DNA of 64,000 nt from Nakamurella leprariae. Its GTDB lineage: Bacteria; Actinomycetota; Actinomycetes; Mycobacteriales; Nakamurellaceae. The stretch is from positions 202,809 to 266,808 of the forward strand of contig NZ_JAERWK010000012.1 in assembly GCF_016918035.1 (NCBI RefSeq), read 5' to 3'. The notes below the pieces were generated by a model that was given only the letters and a program-made list of their open reading frames with translations, was not told where the DNA came from and did not search any database. A program made the position numbers and the translations under genes. This document shows, in pieces, positions 7,774-18,120 of this stretch (the first letter of the stretch is position 1; each line of letters opens with the position of its first letter).

Positions 7774-8097
7774 ATGAGTTCTGCCGCAGTGTTCGACACC
7801 GGCTCCACCGTCTCGGCCGAGCCGGGCGCCCCCGCACCCTCGGCCGCGCAGATCGCCGCGGCCGGGATCACCTACCCGCCGATCGACGAGCTGCTGGCCA
7901 AGACCAGCTCGAAGTACGGCTTGGCCATCTACGCCGCCAAGCGGGCCCGGCAGATCAACGACTACTACGCCCAGCTGGGCGAGGGGCTGCTGGAGTACGT
8001 CGGCCCGCTGGTCGAGCCGCTGCCCAAGGAGAAGCCGCTGTCCATCGCGCTGCGCGAGATCAACGCCGGGATGCTGCGGCACACCGAAGGCGAGTGA
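7774..8097 (+). CDS. rpoZ: RNA polymerase omega subunit
   Basis: Small subunit that helps assemble core RNA polymerase. Seen: 107 residues with the conserved block [20 protein letters not shown] starting near residue 36, then [15 protein letters not shown] and the C-terminal [16 protein letters not shown] 7774 is chosen over an upstream ATG at 7696, which only adds unrelated sequence; TTGGAG lies about nine bases before it. The alanine-rich first 30 residues are variable among actinobacteria. It overlaps coaBC by four bases (GTGA). Confidence 0.95.
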   Translation: MSSAAVFDTGSTVSAEPGAPAPSAAQIAAAGITYPPIDELLAKTSSKYGLAIYAAKRARQINDYYAQLGEGLLEYVGPLVEPLPKEKPLSIALREINAGMLRHTEGE

Positions 8098-9470
8098 ACC
8101 ACCCCGCCGGCCCGGCCGGTCCGGTCCTGCTCGGCGTCGGGGGCGGCATCGCCGCCTACAAGGCGGGTGAGCTGATCCGCCGGCTCCGGGCCGCGGGGCT
8201 GGACGTCGTCGTGGTCCCCACCGACTCAGCGCTGCGGTTCGTCGGGGCGGCCACGTTCGAGGCGCTGTCCGGCAACCCGGTGGCCACCGACGTCTTCACC
8301 GATGTGCCGTCCGTCCGGCACGTGGCCACGGGCCAGCAGGCCTCGCTGGTGGTCGTCGCGCCGGCCACCGCCGACGTGCTGGCCCGGGCCGCGGTCGGCC
8401 GGGCGGACGACCTGCTCACGGCGAGCCTGCTGGTCACCCGGGCTCCGGTGCTGATGGCCCCGGCCATGCACACCGAGATGTGGACCCATCCGGCCACCGT
8501 GGCCAACGTGGCCACCCTGCGCTCCCGCGGCGTGCACGTCGTCGATCCCGCCGTCGGCCGGCTGACCGGCGCCGACTCCGGTGCCGGCCGGCTCCCGGAA
8601 CCCGAGCACCTGGCCGACCTGGCCGTGCTCCTGCACCGACGCCCGGATGCGCTGCCGCACGACCTGGCCGGCCGTCGGGTGCTGGTCACCGCCGGCGGCA
8701 CCCGCGAACCGCTGGACCCGGTGCGGTACCTGGGCAACCGGTCGTCCGGTCGGCAGGGCTGGGCGCTCGCCCTGGTCGCCGCCGCGCGTGGCGCCGCGGT
8801 CACGCTCGTCGCCGCCAACGTCGAGGAGGTCGCGCCGCCGGGCGTCACCGTCGTGCCGGTCGGCGACGCCCGCGAGCTCTCCGCCGCCGTGGACTCGGTG
8901 CTGGACGACCCGGCCGGCCCGGTCGACGCCGTGGTGATGGCGGCCGCGGTCGCGGACTTCCGTCCGGCCGCCGCGGCCGAGGTCAAGATCAAGAAGCTGC
9001 CGGGCGGCGCCCCGCCGGTCGTGGAGCTGGTGGAGAACCCGGACATCCTGGCCGGCATCGCGCACCGCACCGAGCGGCGCCCCGCGGTGGTCGTCGGCTT
9101 CGCCGCCGAGACCGGGGCCGCGACCGGTTCCCGGACCGGTGCCACCGCGGCCGACCCGCTGCCGGACGCCACCGACGCGTCGGACCCGGTGATGGCCTCC
9201 GTGCTGGAGTACGCCCGGCAGAAGCTGGCCCGCAAGGGCTGCGACCTGCTGGTGGTGAACCGGGTGGACCAGGGCCGCGCGTTCGGCGCGCCGGACAACG
9301 CCGCGGTGCTGCTGGCACCCGCCCGGGCCGATCACCGGGCTGATCACGGGGCCGACGCCGCCCAGGTGGTCGCCGAGGTGCCACTGGGCCCCAAGACGGT
9401 GCTCGCCGCCGCGGTCTGGGACGCCGTGTCCGAGCGGCTGGCCGGGCGCCCGGCTGCCCCGCCGCGCTGA
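8094..9470 (+). CDS. coaBC: Bifunctional phosphopantothenoylcysteine decarboxylase / phosphopantothenate-cysteine ligase
   Basis: Two consecutive steps of coenzyme A synthesis. Seen: 458 residues; N-terminal FMN-dependent CoaC domain with [13 protein letters not shown] and APAMHTEMW (the PAMxxxMW motif), then CoaB from about residue 190 with the nucleotide-binding NRSSGRQGW motif and the KIKK motif. In E. coli a cysteine sits in the flap before GRMPEP; here the flap reads [14 protein letters not shown] without cysteine, as I believe is usual in actinobacteria. An insertion of about 25 residues ([20 protein letters not shown]) interrupts the CoaB part. GTG 8094 overlaps the rpoZ stop. Confidence 0.95.
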   Translation: MNHPAGPAGPVLLGVGGGIAAYKAGELIRRLRAAGLDVVVVPTDSALRFVGAATFEALSGNPVATDVFTDVPSVRHVATGQQASLVVVAPATADVLARAAVGRADDLLTASLLVTRAPVLMAPAMHTEMWTHPATVANVATLRSRGVHVVDPAVGRLTGADSGAGRLPEPEHLADLAVLLHRRPDALPHDLAGRRVLVTAGGTREPLDPVRYLGNRSSGRQGWALALVAAARGAAVTLVAANVEEVAPPGVTVVPVGDARELSAAVDSVLDDPAGPVDAVVMAAAVADFRPAAAAEVKIKKLPGGAPPVVELVENPDILAGIAHRTERRPAVVVGFAAETGAATGSRTGATAADPLPDATDASDPVMASVLEYARQKLARKGCDLLVVNRVDQGRAFGAPDNAAVLLAPARADHRADHGADAAQVVAEVPLGPKTVLAAAVWDAVSERLAGRPAAPPR

Positions 9471-9565
9471 GCACGGCCTCCCGTACAGTCCCCCCAGGCC
9501 GGCCCCGCGCACCTCGTGCAGGTCCGGCCCAGTCGAGCGCAGTCCGAGGTTCAGGAGAGCAGCCT

Positions 9566-10780
9566 GTGACGTCCCGTCTGTTCACCTCCGAGTCGGTCAC
9601 CGAGGGTCATCCGGACAAGATCTGCGACGCCATCAGCGATGCGATCCTGGACGAGCTGCTGCGGCAGGACCCGGAGAGCCGGGTCGCCGTCGAGACGCTG
9701 GTCACCACCGGTCAGGTGCACGTCGCCGGCGAGGTGGAGACCCGGGGCTACGCGGACATCCCGGCCATCGTCCGGGACACCGTGCTGGGCATCGGGTACG
9801 ACAGCTCGGCCAAGGGCTTCGACGGCGCCTCCTGCGGCGTCAACGTGGCCATCGGCCGCCAGTCCCCGGACATCGCGCAGGGCGTGGACACCGCCTGGGA
9901 GGCCCGCCTGGGCACCGAGCAGGAGCGGCAGGACCCGCTGGACCGGCAGGGCGCGGGCGACCAGGGGCTGATGTTCGGCTACGCCTGCCGGGACACCCCC
10001 GAGCTGATGCCGCTGCCCATCGCGCTGGCGCACCGGCTGTCCCGGGCGCTGGCCGGGGTGCGCAAGTCCGGTGCCGTGCCGTACTTACGCCCCGACGGCA
10101 AGACCCAGGTGACTGTGGAGTACGCCGGCGACCGGCCGGTGCGGCTGGACACCCTGGTGGTCTCCACCCAGCACGCCGAGGACGTGCACCTGGACACCCT
10201 GCTGTCGGTCGACGTCCGCGAGCAGGTGGTGGAGCCGCAGCTGCGGGCTCTGGCCGAGCACAGCTCCATCGAGATCGCCGACTACCGCCTGCTGGTCAAC
10301 CCGACCGGCCGGTTCGTGATCGGTGGTCCGATGGGCGACGCCGGGCTGACCGGCCGCAAGATCATCGTCGACACCTACGGCGGCATGGCCCGGCACGGTG
10401 GCGGTGCGTTCTCCGGCAAGGACCCGTCCAAGGTGGACCGATCGGCCGCCTACGCCATGCGCTGGGTGGCCAAGAACGCGGTCGCGGCCGGCTTGGCCGA
10501 CCGGATCGAGGTGCAGGTCGCCTACGCCATCGGCAAGGCCGAGCCGGTCGGGTTGTTCGTGGAGACCTTCGGGACCGAGCAGGTCGATCCGCAGAAGATC
10601 ACCGAGGCCATCCGCGAGGTGTTCGACCTGCGACCGGCCGCGATCATCCGTGATCTCGACCTCAAGCGGCCGATCTACGCGGCGACCGCCGCCTACGGGC
10701 ACTTCGGGCGGACGGACGTGGACCTGCCCTGGGAGCGCGTCGACCGGGCCGCCGAGCTGCAGGCCGCGCTCGGCCTGTGA
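9566..10780 (+). CDS. metK: S-adenosylmethionine synthetase
   Basis: Forms SAM from methionine and ATP; cytosolic tetramer. Seen: 404 residues, the family's usual length; [19 protein letters not shown] at the N terminus, the [12 protein letters not shown] active-site loop, [19 protein letters not shown] with the catalytic lysines, and the C-terminal AYGHFGR. The GTG is preceded by AGGAG at about nine bases. A TACAGT at 9484-9489 may be the -10 element of its own promoter, giving a leader of about 75 bases. It overlaps priA by four bases. Confidence 0.97.
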   Translation: MTSRLFTSESVTEGHPDKICDAISDAILDELLRQDPESRVAVETLVTTGQVHVAGEVETRGYADIPAIVRDTVLGIGYDSSAKGFDGASCGVNVAIGRQSPDIAQGVDTAWEARLGTEQERQDPLDRQGAGDQGLMFGYACRDTPELMPLPIALAHRLSRALAGVRKSGAVPYLRPDGKTQVTVEYAGDRPVRLDTLVVSTQHAEDVHLDTLLSVDVREQVVEPQLRALAEHSSIEIADYRLLVNPTGRFVIGGPMGDAGLTGRKIIVDTYGGMARHGGGAFSGKDPSKVDRSAAYAMRWVAKNAVAAGLADRIEVQVAYAIGKAEPVGLFVETFGTEQVDPQKITEAIREVFDLRPAAIIRDLDLKRPIYAATAAYGHFGRTDVDLPWERVDRAAELQAALGL

Positions 10781-13074
10781 CCCCGGAGGTCGGTCCGCCG
10801 GCGCGGATCGACCCGTCGCCGCGCACCGACCCGCAGCGGTCCTCCGCGGACCGGGCGCTGTCGGCCCCGGCTGGTAGGCACTCGGCTGTGGACTCCCTCG
10901 TCGCCGCTGTCCCGGCCGCCGAGCCGCTGCCCGGGTTCCACCAGGATCCGACCGACGCGGCCCGTCCGGCCGCGCGGCGTGCGTCCTCGTCTCGGAGTGG
11001 AGCCCGGCGGCCGAAGGCACCCGCCGGCGCCCCGGTGGCCGCCGCGGTGCTGCCGGTCGCCCGGGTCGCGGTGGACGTGTCGCTGGCCCACCTGAACCGG
11101 CCGTTCGACTACCTGGTCCGGGCCGAGGACGCCGACACGGCCGTGCCCGGCGCGCGGGTTCGGGTCCGCTTCGCGGGTCGGCTGGTCGCCGGCTTCGTAC
11201 TGGACCGGCTGGCCGAGTCCGACCACGACGGCCGGCTGGGCTGGCTGGACCGGGTGGTGTCGCCCGAGCCGGTGCTGTCCGCCGAGGTCGCCGCGCTGTG
11301 CCGGGCGGTGGCCGACCGGTACGCCGGCTCGCTGGCGGACGTGCTGCGGCTGGCCGTGCCGCCGCGGCACGCCCGGGTGGAGGCGGAGACCCCTCCCTCG
11401 CCGGCCGCGGATCCGTGCGACGACGAGACCCCGGCGCCCGACCCAACCGCGACCCTGCCGCCCGCCGGCACCGGGTGGGCCTGGTACCCGCGCGGGCCGG
11501 CGTTCCTCGACGCGGTGCGCGCCGGCCGGTCCGCCCGCGCGGTGTGGACGGCCGGCCCGGGGGAGTCCTGGCCGGCGCGGCTGGCCGAGGCGGCCGCGGC
11601 GGCGCACCGGGCCGGCCGCGGCGCGTTGCTGGTGGTGCCCGACGCCCGGGACCTCTCCCGGCTCGCGGATGCACTGGGCGCGGTGCTGCCGGCCGGCGAG
11701 TTCCGGGTGTTGGCCGCCGATCTCGGGCCGGCCGAGCGGTACCGCCGGTACCTGGCCGTCCGACGCGGCGCGGTCCGGGTGGTCGCCGGCACTCGGGCCG
11801 CCGTCTTCGCCCCGGTGCGCGACCTCGGTCTGGTCGCTGTCTTCGACGACGGCGACGACCTGTTGGCCGAGCCGCGGGCGCCGTACCCGCACGCGCGGGA
11901 GGTGGCCATGCTCCGCTCGGCCGCCACCGGGAGCGCCCTGCTGCTCGGCGGCTCCGGTCGCAGCGTGGTCGCCCAGTCCCTGCTCGACGCCGGCTGGGCC
12001 CAGGCGATCACCGCGACCCGGGCGGCGGTGCGGGAGCGCGCTCCCCGGATCGAGGCGGCCGGCGACGACCGGGCGGTGGGCGCCGACTCGGCCGCGGCCC
12101 GGGCCCGGTTGACGCCGGCCGCCTTCGCCGCGGCCCGCGCCGCCCTGCAGGACGACCGGCCGGTGCTGGTGCAGGTGCCGCGGCGCGGATACGTGCCCGC
12201 GCTGGCGTGCGCCCGGTGCCGCCGGCCGTCCCGGTGCCGCCGGTGCGCGGGTCCGCTGGCCATGGTCGGGGCCGGGCGACCGCCGCAGTGCCGGTGGTGC
12301 GGCGTGGCTGACCCGGCCGTGCGCTGCGCCGCCTGCGGATCGTCGGCGGTGCGGGCGGTGGTGGCCGGGGCCCGGCGCACCGCCGAGGAGCTCGGCCGCG
12401 CTTTCCCCGGCGTCGAGGTGATCACCTCCGCCGGCAACGCCGTCCGCGATCGGGTGGCCGCCGCGGCGGCCCTGGTCATCGCCACCCCCGGGGCCGAGCC
12501 GGTGCCGGACGGGCCCGGGTACGGTGCGGCGCTGTTGCTGGACGGGGCCGCCCTGCTCGGCCGGCCCGACCTGGGCGCCGCCCAGGAGGCGCTGCGGCGG
12601 TGGCTGACCGCGGCCGCCATGGTGCGGCCGGCCACCGACGGGGGCCGCGTCGTCGTCGGGGCCGACTCGGCGCTCCCGACCGTCCAGGCGTTGATCCGCT
12701 GGGACCCCGCCGGTCAGGCGGAGGCGGAGCTGGCCGCCGCGCGGGAGCTGCAGTTGCCTCCCGCCGTCGCCATGGTCTCGCTGGACGGGCCGGAGTCGGC
12801 CGTGGTCACCGCGATGACCCAGCTGGAGCTGCCGGACGGCGCCGACGCGCTCGGCCCGGTGCCGCTGGGGGACCTGCCCGGCGGATCCGGCCGGCGGGGC
12901 GGATCCGCCGCGGCGGACGACCCGGACGACCCGGCCGCCCGGGTGCTGCTCCGGGTGCCGCTGCCGGGTCGCCGCGCGCTGCTCAGCGCGGTCCGGGCCT
13001 GGTCCGCGGCGCGGTCGGCGCGCCGGGACGCCGCCCCGGTCCGGGTGCAGGTGGACCCGACCGAGCTGGTCTGA
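10777..13074 (+). CDS. priA: PriA-like primosomal protein, helicase motifs lost
   Basis: A 765-residue homologue of the replication-restart protein PriA. Seen: 3'-DNA-binding domain around [16 protein letters not shown] to RVRVRFAGR (residues about 90-135), a zinc-binding region with [13 protein letters not shown] and CRWCG...CAACGS (about 470-530), and a C-terminal PriA domain. The Walker A lysine motif is absent (the region reads [16 protein letters not shown]) and the DEAH box is replaced by FDDGDD, so ATPase/helicase activity is not expected; this is the standard actinobacterial form, annotated as probable primosomal protein. The N-terminal 85 residues are disordered and poorly conserved, so the GTG 10777 start (overlapping metK) is likely by coupling but not certain. 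Confidence 0.88.
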   Translation: MTPEVGPPARIDPSPRTDPQRSSADRALSAPAGRHSAVDSLVAAVPAAEPLPGFHQDPTDAARPAARRASSSRSGARRPKAPAGAPVAAAVLPVARVAVDVSLAHLNRPFDYLVRAEDADTAVPGARVRVRFAGRLVAGFVLDRLAESDHDGRLGWLDRVVSPEPVLSAEVAALCRAVADRYAGSLADVLRLAVPPRHARVEAETPPSPAADPCDDETPAPDPTATLPPAGTGWAWYPRGPAFLDAVRAGRSARAVWTAGPGESWPARLAEAAAAAHRAGRGALLVVPDARDLSRLADALGAVLPAGEFRVLAADLGPAERYRRYLAVRRGAVRVVAGTRAAVFAPVRDLGLVAVFDDGDDLLAEPRAPYPHAREVAMLRSAATGSALLLGGSGRSVVAQSLLDAGWAQAITATRAAVRERAPRIEAAGDDRAVGADSAAARARLTPAAFAAARAALQDDRPVLVQVPRRGYVPALACARCRRPSRCRRCAGPLAMVGAGRPPQCRWCGVADPAVRCAACGSSAVRAVVAGARRTAEELGRAFPGVEVITSAGNAVRDRVAAAAALVIATPGAEPVPDGPGYGAALLLDGAALLGRPDLGAAQEALRRWLTAAAMVRPATDGGRVVVGADSALPTVQALIRWDPAGQAEAELAAARELQLPPAVAMVSLDGPESAVVTAMTQLELPDGADALGPVPLGDLPGGSGRRGGSAAADDPDDPAARVLLRVPLPGRRALLSAVRAWSAARSARRDAAPVRVQVDPTELV

Positions 13075-13092
13075 GCGACGGGTCCGGGCCGG

Positions 13093-13737
13093 TCAGTCGG
13101 GCCGGCCGAGCGCGGCGAGCCGAGCGCGCAGGCCGTCCCGGACCGCCGGCCACTCGTCGACGACGATGGAGAACACCACGGTGTCGCGGAAGGTGCCGTC
13201 GGCGCGCACCTTGTGGCGCCGCAGCACGCCCTCCCGGGTCGCCCCGAGCCGGGCGATGGCCGCCTGCGACCGGGCGTTGCGGGCGTCGGTCTGGATCTTG
13301 ACGCGGCCGAAGCCGCAGTCGGTGAAGACGTGCTCGAGCAGCAGCAGCTTGGTCTCGACGTTGATCCCGGTGCCCCACACCGCCGGCCGGTAGGCCGTCC
13401 AGCCCAGGTGCACCCGTTCGTCGGCCAGCACTGCGTCGCCCAGACTGGACGTGCCCAGGACGGTGCCGGCCGGTCCGGCCGCGGTGTCCCGCAGCGACCG
13501 CACCAGGTAGGCCACCCGACCGCCCGGGACCGGATCGGGCAGCAACGCGGCCAGCCCGGCCGGGCCCGTCGGGCGGGCCGCTGGTCCACCGGCGAACCCA
13601 CCGGCCCAGACCCGTTCGTCGTCCAGGGCCTCGAACAGCTCCGACAGCTCAGGCAGGTCGGGCGGACCCGTCGGCCCGACCCGGTCCAGCCGCACGCTGG
13701 CACCGATCAACGGGCGTCCGTCGGGGTACGTGGCCAC
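13093..13737 (-). CDS. GNAT-family N-acetyltransferase (RimJ/RimL-like)
   Basis: A 214-residue acetyl-CoA-dependent transferase. Seen: N-terminal strand SVRLDRVGP, central GTSSLGD...VHLGWTAYRP and the pantetheine-facing VWGTGINVETKLLLLEHVF, then CGFGRVKIQTDARNARSQAAIARLGATREGVLR, the standard motif A/B order of the RimL subgroup (quoted here only in parts). GTG 13737 is preferred because GAGGA lies six bases upstream; ATG 13779 and ATG 13800 would add a basic tail. The acceptor is unknown. It is convergent with priA and divergent from fmt. Confidence 0.85.
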   Translation of the reverse strand: MATYPDGRPLIGASVRLDRVGPTGPPDLPELSELFEALDDERVWAGGFAGGPAARPTGPAGLAALLPDPVPGGRVAYLVRSLRDTAAGPAGTVLGTSSLGDAVLADERVHLGWTAYRPAVWGTGINVETKLLLLEHVFTDCGFGRVKIQTDARNARSQAAIARLGATREGVLRRHKVRADGTFRDTVVFSIVVDEWPAVRDGLRARLAALGRPD

Positions 13738-13925
13738 GGCCGGTCCTCGCCTTCCTCGCAGCAGCGGATGCCGCTCCATCCTGCTGGCGGCCGCGACCAC
13801 CGCCGGTCTAGGCAGCGGCCGGGGGCTGTCGCGCTGCCTAGACTGACCGCCGGTGTCGGTGCCCGGTGCCGACAGGCGTCGACCGGGCCGTTGCCATCCT
13901 GGCCGTCCCTGACGAGGAGTCCGAA

Positions 13926-14927
13926 CTGCGCATCGTCTTCGCCGGCACCCCGGCCGCCGCCGTCCCGTCGCTGCACGCGGCCCTCGCCTCGCCGCACGAG
14001 GTGGTCGCCGTGATCACCCGACCGGACGCCCGCACCGGCCGGGGGCGGACGCTGCGCCGGTCGCCGGTGGGCGAGGTCGCCGACGCGGCGGGCGTGCCGG
14101 TGCTGACCCCGGCGAGCGCCCGCACTCCGGAGTTCCTCGACCAGCTCAGCGCACTGGCGCCGCAAGCCGCGGCCATCGTGGCCTACGGCGCACTGCTGCC
14201 CGCGTCCGTGCTCGCCGTGCCGCCGGCCGGCTGGGTCAACGTGCACTTCTCCCTGCTGCCGCAGTGGCGCGGCGCCTCGCCGGTGCACGCGGCCATCCGG
14301 TACGGCGACGACGTCACCGGGGTGAGCACCTTCCGGCTCGAGGAGGGCCTGGACACCGGCCCGGTGTTCGGCACGGTCACCGAGGCGGTGCGGCAGCGGG
14401 ACACCACCAGCGAGTTGACCGCGCGGCTGGCCGAGTCGGGCGCGCGGTTGCTGGTGGCCACCCTGGACGGCATCGCGGACGGGTCGCTGCACCCGCAGCC
14501 CCAGCAGGGGGAGGGCACCGCCGTGACCCGCAAGGTGACGGTGGCCGACGCGGCGATCGACTGGTCGCAGCCGGCCGTGGCGGTCGACCGGTTCGTGCGA
14601 GCGATGACCGACGAGCCCGGAGCCTGGACCGACAGTCCATGGGGCCGACTGGTGCTCGGTCCGGTGGAGCCGGTTGCCGTCGGCAGCGGGGTCGGCCCCG
14701 ACGGCCGCCCCGACGGCCGCCCCGACGGCACAGCGCCGGCCGACCGGGTCCCGCCGGGCCGGGTGGTGGTGGGGCGTCGGGAGGTGCTGGTCGGCACCGG
14801 CAGCAGCCCCGTCCGGCTGGGCACCGTGACCGCGCCGGGCCGCCGAGCCATGCCGGCCGCGGACTGGGCCCGCGGCGCTCGTCCCGACCCCGACACCGTG
14901 CTCGGCGCCCGGCAGGAGACCCGATGA
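13926..14927 (+). CDS. fmt: Methionyl-tRNA formyltransferase, probable CTG start
   Basis: Formylates initiator Met-tRNA using 10-formyl-tetrahydrofolate. Seen: 333 residues from CTG; LRIVFAGTPAAAVPSL is the canonical N terminus, the catalytic region NVHFSLLPQWRGASPV holds the Asn and His, and EEGLDTGPVF holds the Asp. CTG 13926 is chosen because GAGGAG ends six bases upstream and homology starts exactly there; the nearest standard codon, GTG 13866, adds 20 unrelated residues and lies just after a TAGACT (13839-13844) that may be the -10 element. The C-terminal domain has a PDGR tandem insert (about residues 258-268). It overlaps rsmB by four bases (ATGA). Confidence 0.9.
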   Translation: MRIVFAGTPAAAVPSLHAALASPHEVVAVITRPDARTGRGRTLRRSPVGEVADAAGVPVLTPASARTPEFLDQLSALAPQAAAIVAYGALLPASVLAVPPAGWVNVHFSLLPQWRGASPVHAAIRYGDDVTGVSTFRLEEGLDTGPVFGTVTEAVRQRDTTSELTARLAESGARLLVATLDGIADGSLHPQPQQGEGTAVTRKVTVADAAIDWSQPAVAVDRFVRAMTDEPGAWTDSPWGRLVLGPVEPVAVGSGVGPDGRPDGRPDGTAPADRVPPGRVVVGRREVLVGTGSSPVRLGTVTAPGRRAMPAADWARGARPDPDTVLGARQETR

Positions 14928-16564
14928 CCCCGCACCTGGGCCCGGCCGGCGGCCGGCCCACCCGACGCGGCGACGGGGCGGGACGACGCAGCGGCGCCGG
15001 CCGCCCGGCCGCCGGTGACCGGCGCGGCCCCGCCCCGCGTCCCACGACCCGCCGGCCACCGGTGCCGGACCCGGCCCGCCGGGCCGTGCTGGACCTGCTG
15101 GCCGCCGTCCGCGGTGGCGCCTTCGCGAACCTGGCCCTGCCCCGGCTGATCGACCGGCACCGGCTGGCCGGCCGGGACGCCGCGCTGGCCACCGAGCTGG
15201 GGTACGGCACCTGCCGGGTCCTGGGCCAGCTCGACGCGGTGCTGGATGCCTGCAGCAGCCGGCCGCTCGGCGAGGTCGACGGCGTCGCGCTGGACGCGCT
15301 GCGACTCGGTGCGTACCAGCTGCTGCACACCCGCATCCCGCCGCACGCCGCGGTGTCGGCCACCGTGGAACAGGTGCGGCTGGGGGAGCGTCCCGAGGCC
15401 GCCGGATTCGTGAACGCGGTGCTGCGTCGGGTCGCCGAACGTGACCTGACCGGCTGGGCGGCGGCGCTGGCCCCGGCCCTGGACGACGACCCGATCGGTC
15501 ACCTGTCGTTCGTCACCGCCCATCCGCGGTGGATCACCGCCGCGCTGGCGGACGCCCTGGAGGCCGACCCGGCGCCGACCACCCCGGACGTCACTGACGA
15601 GCCGACGGTCGAGCCGACCGTCGAGCCCGATCCGTCCGCCGACCTGCCCGCCGACCTGCCCACCGAGGTCCCTGCCGGTCTGCCCACCGATCTGCCCACT
15701 GCGCTGCAGGCCGACGACGTCGCCCCCCGGGTGCACCTGGTGGCCCGGCCGGGGCGGATCGACCGCGACGAGTTGCTGGTCCAGTGCCGGGACACCGGGC
15801 TGCGGGCCCAGCCCGGGCGCTGGTCGCAGTACGCGGTCGTGCTGGAGGGCGGTGATCCCGCGCGGCTGCCGGCGGTGGTGGCCGGGACCGCGGCCGTGCA
15901 GGACGAGGGCTCCCAGCTGGTCGCTGCGGCGCTGGCCGCCGTGCCGCTGGACGGTCCCGACGCGCACTGGCTCGACCTCGCCGCCGGTCCGGGCGGCAAG
16001 GCCGCGCTGCTCGGGTCGCTCGCCGCGCTGCGGGGCGCCGACGTGGTCGCGATCGAGCCGATCGAGCACCGCGCCGACCTGGTGCGTCGGGCCACCGCCG
16101 GGCTGCCCGTGCGGGTGCAGGTGGCCGACGGCCGGGCGACCGGACTGCCGGCCGGCTCGTTCGACCGGGTGTTGCTGGACGCGCCGTGCACCGGGCTCGG
16201 CGCGCTGCGCCGCCGGCCCGAGGCGCGGTGGCGGCGGACCCCGGGCGACGTGGCCGACCTGGTCGCGCTGCAGCAGCAGTTGCTGGACGCCGCGCTGGAA
16301 CTGGTGCGGCCGGGCGGCGTGGTCGGCTACGTGACGTGCTCGCCGCACCTGGCCGAGACCGTCGAGGTCGTCCAGGCCGTCACCGGGACGGACGGGACGG
16401 ACGGGCCTGACGGGTCCGCGCCGGACCGGCCCGCGGTCCGGCTGCTCGACGCCCGCGCCCACCTGCCCGGCGTGACCGGGCTCGGCGACGGGCCGTCGGT
16501 GCAGTTGTGGCCGCACCGGCACGGCACCGACGCGATGTTCCTGGCCCTGCTGCAGCGGACGTGA
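14924..16564 (+). CDS. rsmB: 16S rRNA (cytosine-967-C5)-methyltransferase RsmB/Sun family
   Basis: SAM-dependent rRNA methyltransferase. Seen: 546 residues, longer than the usual 430-470; an N-terminal Arg/Pro-rich tail of about 45 residues, a NusB-like RNA-binding domain (about 47-180), a low-complexity insert of PTVEP and DLP-rich repeats at about 222-260, then the catalytic domain with [14 protein letters not shown] (SAM motif I), [18 protein letters not shown] and [11 protein letters not shown], which carry the two catalytic cysteines. ATG overlaps the fmt stop. The same fmt-rsmB-rpe order occurs in Mycobacterium. The insert probably is a flexible linker between substrate-binding and catalytic parts. 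Confidence 0.93.
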   Translation: MTPHLGPAGGRPTRRGDGAGRRSGAGRPAAGDRRGPAPRPTTRRPPVPDPARRAVLDLLAAVRGGAFANLALPRLIDRHRLAGRDAALATELGYGTCRVLGQLDAVLDACSSRPLGEVDGVALDALRLGAYQLLHTRIPPHAAVSATVEQVRLGERPEAAGFVNAVLRRVAERDLTGWAAALAPALDDDPIGHLSFVTAHPRWITAALADALEADPAPTTPDVTDEPTVEPTVEPDPSADLPADLPTEVPAGLPTDLPTALQADDVAPRVHLVARPGRIDRDELLVQCRDTGLRAQPGRWSQYAVVLEGGDPARLPAVVAGTAAVQDEGSQLVAAALAAVPLDGPDAHWLDLAAGPGGKAALLGSLAALRGADVVAIEPIEHRADLVRRATAGLPVRVQVADGRATGLPAGSFDRVLLDAPCTGLGALRRRPEARWRRTPGDVADLVALQQQLLDAALELVRPGGVVGYVTCSPHLAETVEVVQAVTGTDGTDGPDGSAPDRPAVRLLDARAHLPGVTGLGDGPSVQLWPHRHGTDAMFLALLQRT

Positions 16565-16657
16565 GTCGGCCCGGGGGTGCAGCGCGGACGGTGCCGATCC
16601 GGCACCGGCGCAACCGGGGCGTCACCGCGCGCGTACGTCCGGCCGCGGCCCGCGAAC

Positions 16658-16671
16658 TAGGCTGACAGCCG
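16658..16671 (+). promoter_or_regulatory. -10 element placing rpe as a leaderless transcript
   Basis: TAGGCT at 16658-16663 lies seven bases before the GTG of rpe, the spacing at which transcription would begin on the start codon itself. No ribosome-binding site is present upstream. Leaderless messages are common in actinobacteria; this one is inferred. Confidence 0.5.
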
Positions 16672-17369
16672 TGGCATCCCTGATCGCGCCCAGCATCCTG
16701 TCCGCCGACTTCGCGCACCTGGCCGACGAGATCGCCGCGGTCACCGGTCCCGAGGGCGCCGACTGGCTGCACGTCGACGTGATGGACAACCACTTCGTGC
16801 CCAACCTGACCCTCGGTCTGCCGGTCGTGCAGTCGCTGCGGGCGGCCACCGAGGTGCCGCTGGACTGCCACCTGATGATCGAGGACCCGGACCGGTGGGC
16901 GGTCGGCTACGCCGAGGCCGGCGCCCACAACGTCACCGTGCACGCCGAGGCGGTCCGCGACCCGATCAGCGTGGCCCTGGACATCAAGGCGGCCGGTGCC
17001 CGCGCCGGCCTGTCCCTCAAGCCGAACACCCCGCTGGACGACTGGGTCGAGGCGTTGCGGGAGTACGACACCCTGCTGGTCATGACGGTGGAGCCCGGCT
17101 TCGGCGGTCAGTCGTTCATGCCGGAGATGCTGGACAAGGTGCGGCGGGCCCGGACCATGGTCGACACCGGGCACCTGACCGTGGTCGTCCAGGTCGACGG
17201 CGGCATCAACGCGGACACCGTGGCCGCCGCCGCCGAGGCCGGTGCCGACTGCTTCGTGGCCGGATCGGCCGTGTACGGGGCGGCTGATCCGCTGCGGGCC
17301 GTCGCGGCGCTGCGGCGCACCGTGCTGCAGGCGCAGGCCGTCACCGATCCGGCCCCGTCGGCCGGCTGA
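16671..17369 (+). CDS. rpe: Ribulose-phosphate 3-epimerase
   Basis: Pentose-phosphate pathway TIM-barrel enzyme converting ribulose-5-phosphate to xylulose-5-phosphate; cytosolic. Seen: 232 residues; [13 protein letters not shown], the metal-site motifs [14 protein letters not shown] and [29 protein letters not shown] and the phosphate-binding VDGGINADT...[11 protein letters not shown] 16671 appears to be both the start codon and the transcript start. In Mycobacterium ribD follows; here the next gene is ribE. Confidence 0.96.
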   Translation: MASLIAPSILSADFAHLADEIAAVTGPEGADWLHVDVMDNHFVPNLTLGLPVVQSLRAATEVPLDCHLMIEDPDRWAVGYAEAGAHNVTVHAEAVRDPISVALDIKAAGARAGLSLKPNTPLDDWVEALREYDTLLVMTVEPGFGGQSFMPEMLDKVRRARTMVDTGHLTVVVQVDGGINADTVAAAAEAGADCFVAGSAVYGAADPLRAVAALRRTVLQAQAVTDPAPSAG

Positions 17370-17460
17370 TCGTCCCGGCTGATCGTCGCGGTCGCAGCGA
17401 GCGCGCACAATGGATCACCGTCCGCCGTCGCGGACAGCAGGCAAGGAGGATGAGGGCCAC

Positions 17461-18120
17461 ATGTTCACCGGCATCGTGGAGGAACAGGGCGAGATCCTGG
17501 CGCTCGACCTGGCGCCGGCCGACGCCGCCGCCGACGGCTCGGGTCCGACCGCCCGGCTGACCGTGCGCGGACCGAAGGTCGCCTCCGACGCCGGTCACGG
17601 CGACTCCATCTCGGTGGACGGTGTGTGTCTGACCGTGATCGACCGGGACACCGACCGCTTCACCGTCGACGTGATGGCCGAGACGCTGCGGCGCTCCACC
17701 CTGGGTGGCCGCAAGCCCGGCGACCCGGTCAACCTGGAGCGCTCGGTCACCGCGCACACCCGTCTCGGCGGTCACATCGTGCAGGGGCACGTCGACGGCG
17801 TCGGCACGCTGGTCCGCCGCACCCCCCACCCGGCCTACGACGAGATCGAGGTCGAGGTGGACGGCGGTCTGGGTCGGTACCTGGCCGCCAAGGGCGCCAT
17901 CGCGATCAACGGCATCTCGCTGACCGTCATCGACGTCGTCGATCAGTCCCCGGCCCAGTCCGCGGGAGCCGTCACCCGGTTCACCGTCGGCATCATCCCG
18001 GAGACCCGGGCGGCCACCACGCTCGGGCGCGCCGAGGTCGGCGACCCGGTCAACCTGGAGTTCGACGTGGTCGCCAAGTACGTCGAGCGGCTGCTGGCCA
18101 CCCAGGGGCGGGACGCCTGA
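17461..18120 (+). CDS. ribE: Riboflavin synthase, alpha subunit
   Basis: Dismutates two 6,7-dimethyl-8-ribityllumazine molecules into riboflavin. Seen: 219 residues made of two similar lumazine-binding barrels: [10 protein letters not shown]...[13 protein letters not shown] and [13 protein letters not shown] in the first, [12 protein letters not shown] and [14 protein letters not shown] in the second. ATG follows AAGGAGG at 11 bases. No FMN riboswitch is visible in the 91-base gap after rpe. TGATG overlap links it to ribBA, and ribH follows, so the lumazine branch is transcribed as one unit. Confidence 0.96.
   Translation: MFTGIVEEQGEILALDLAPADAAADGSGPTARLTVRGPKVASDAGHGDSISVDGVCLTVIDRDTDRFTVDVMAETLRRSTLGGRKPGDPVNLERSVTAHTRLGGHIVQGHVDGVGTLVRRTPHPAYDEIEVEVDGGLGRYLAAKGAIAINGISLTVIDVVDQSPAQSAGAVTRFTVGIIPETRAATTLGRAEVGDPVNLEFDVVAKYVERLLATQGRDA

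Noticed and set aside
11298..12311. A 337-codon plus-strand frame inside priA
   Set aside because: Arg/Gly/Pro-rich frame-shifted copy of priA without any conserved pattern.
17370..17460. FMN riboswitch ahead of ribE
   Set aside because: The gap is only 91 bases and lacks the conserved RFN pattern.
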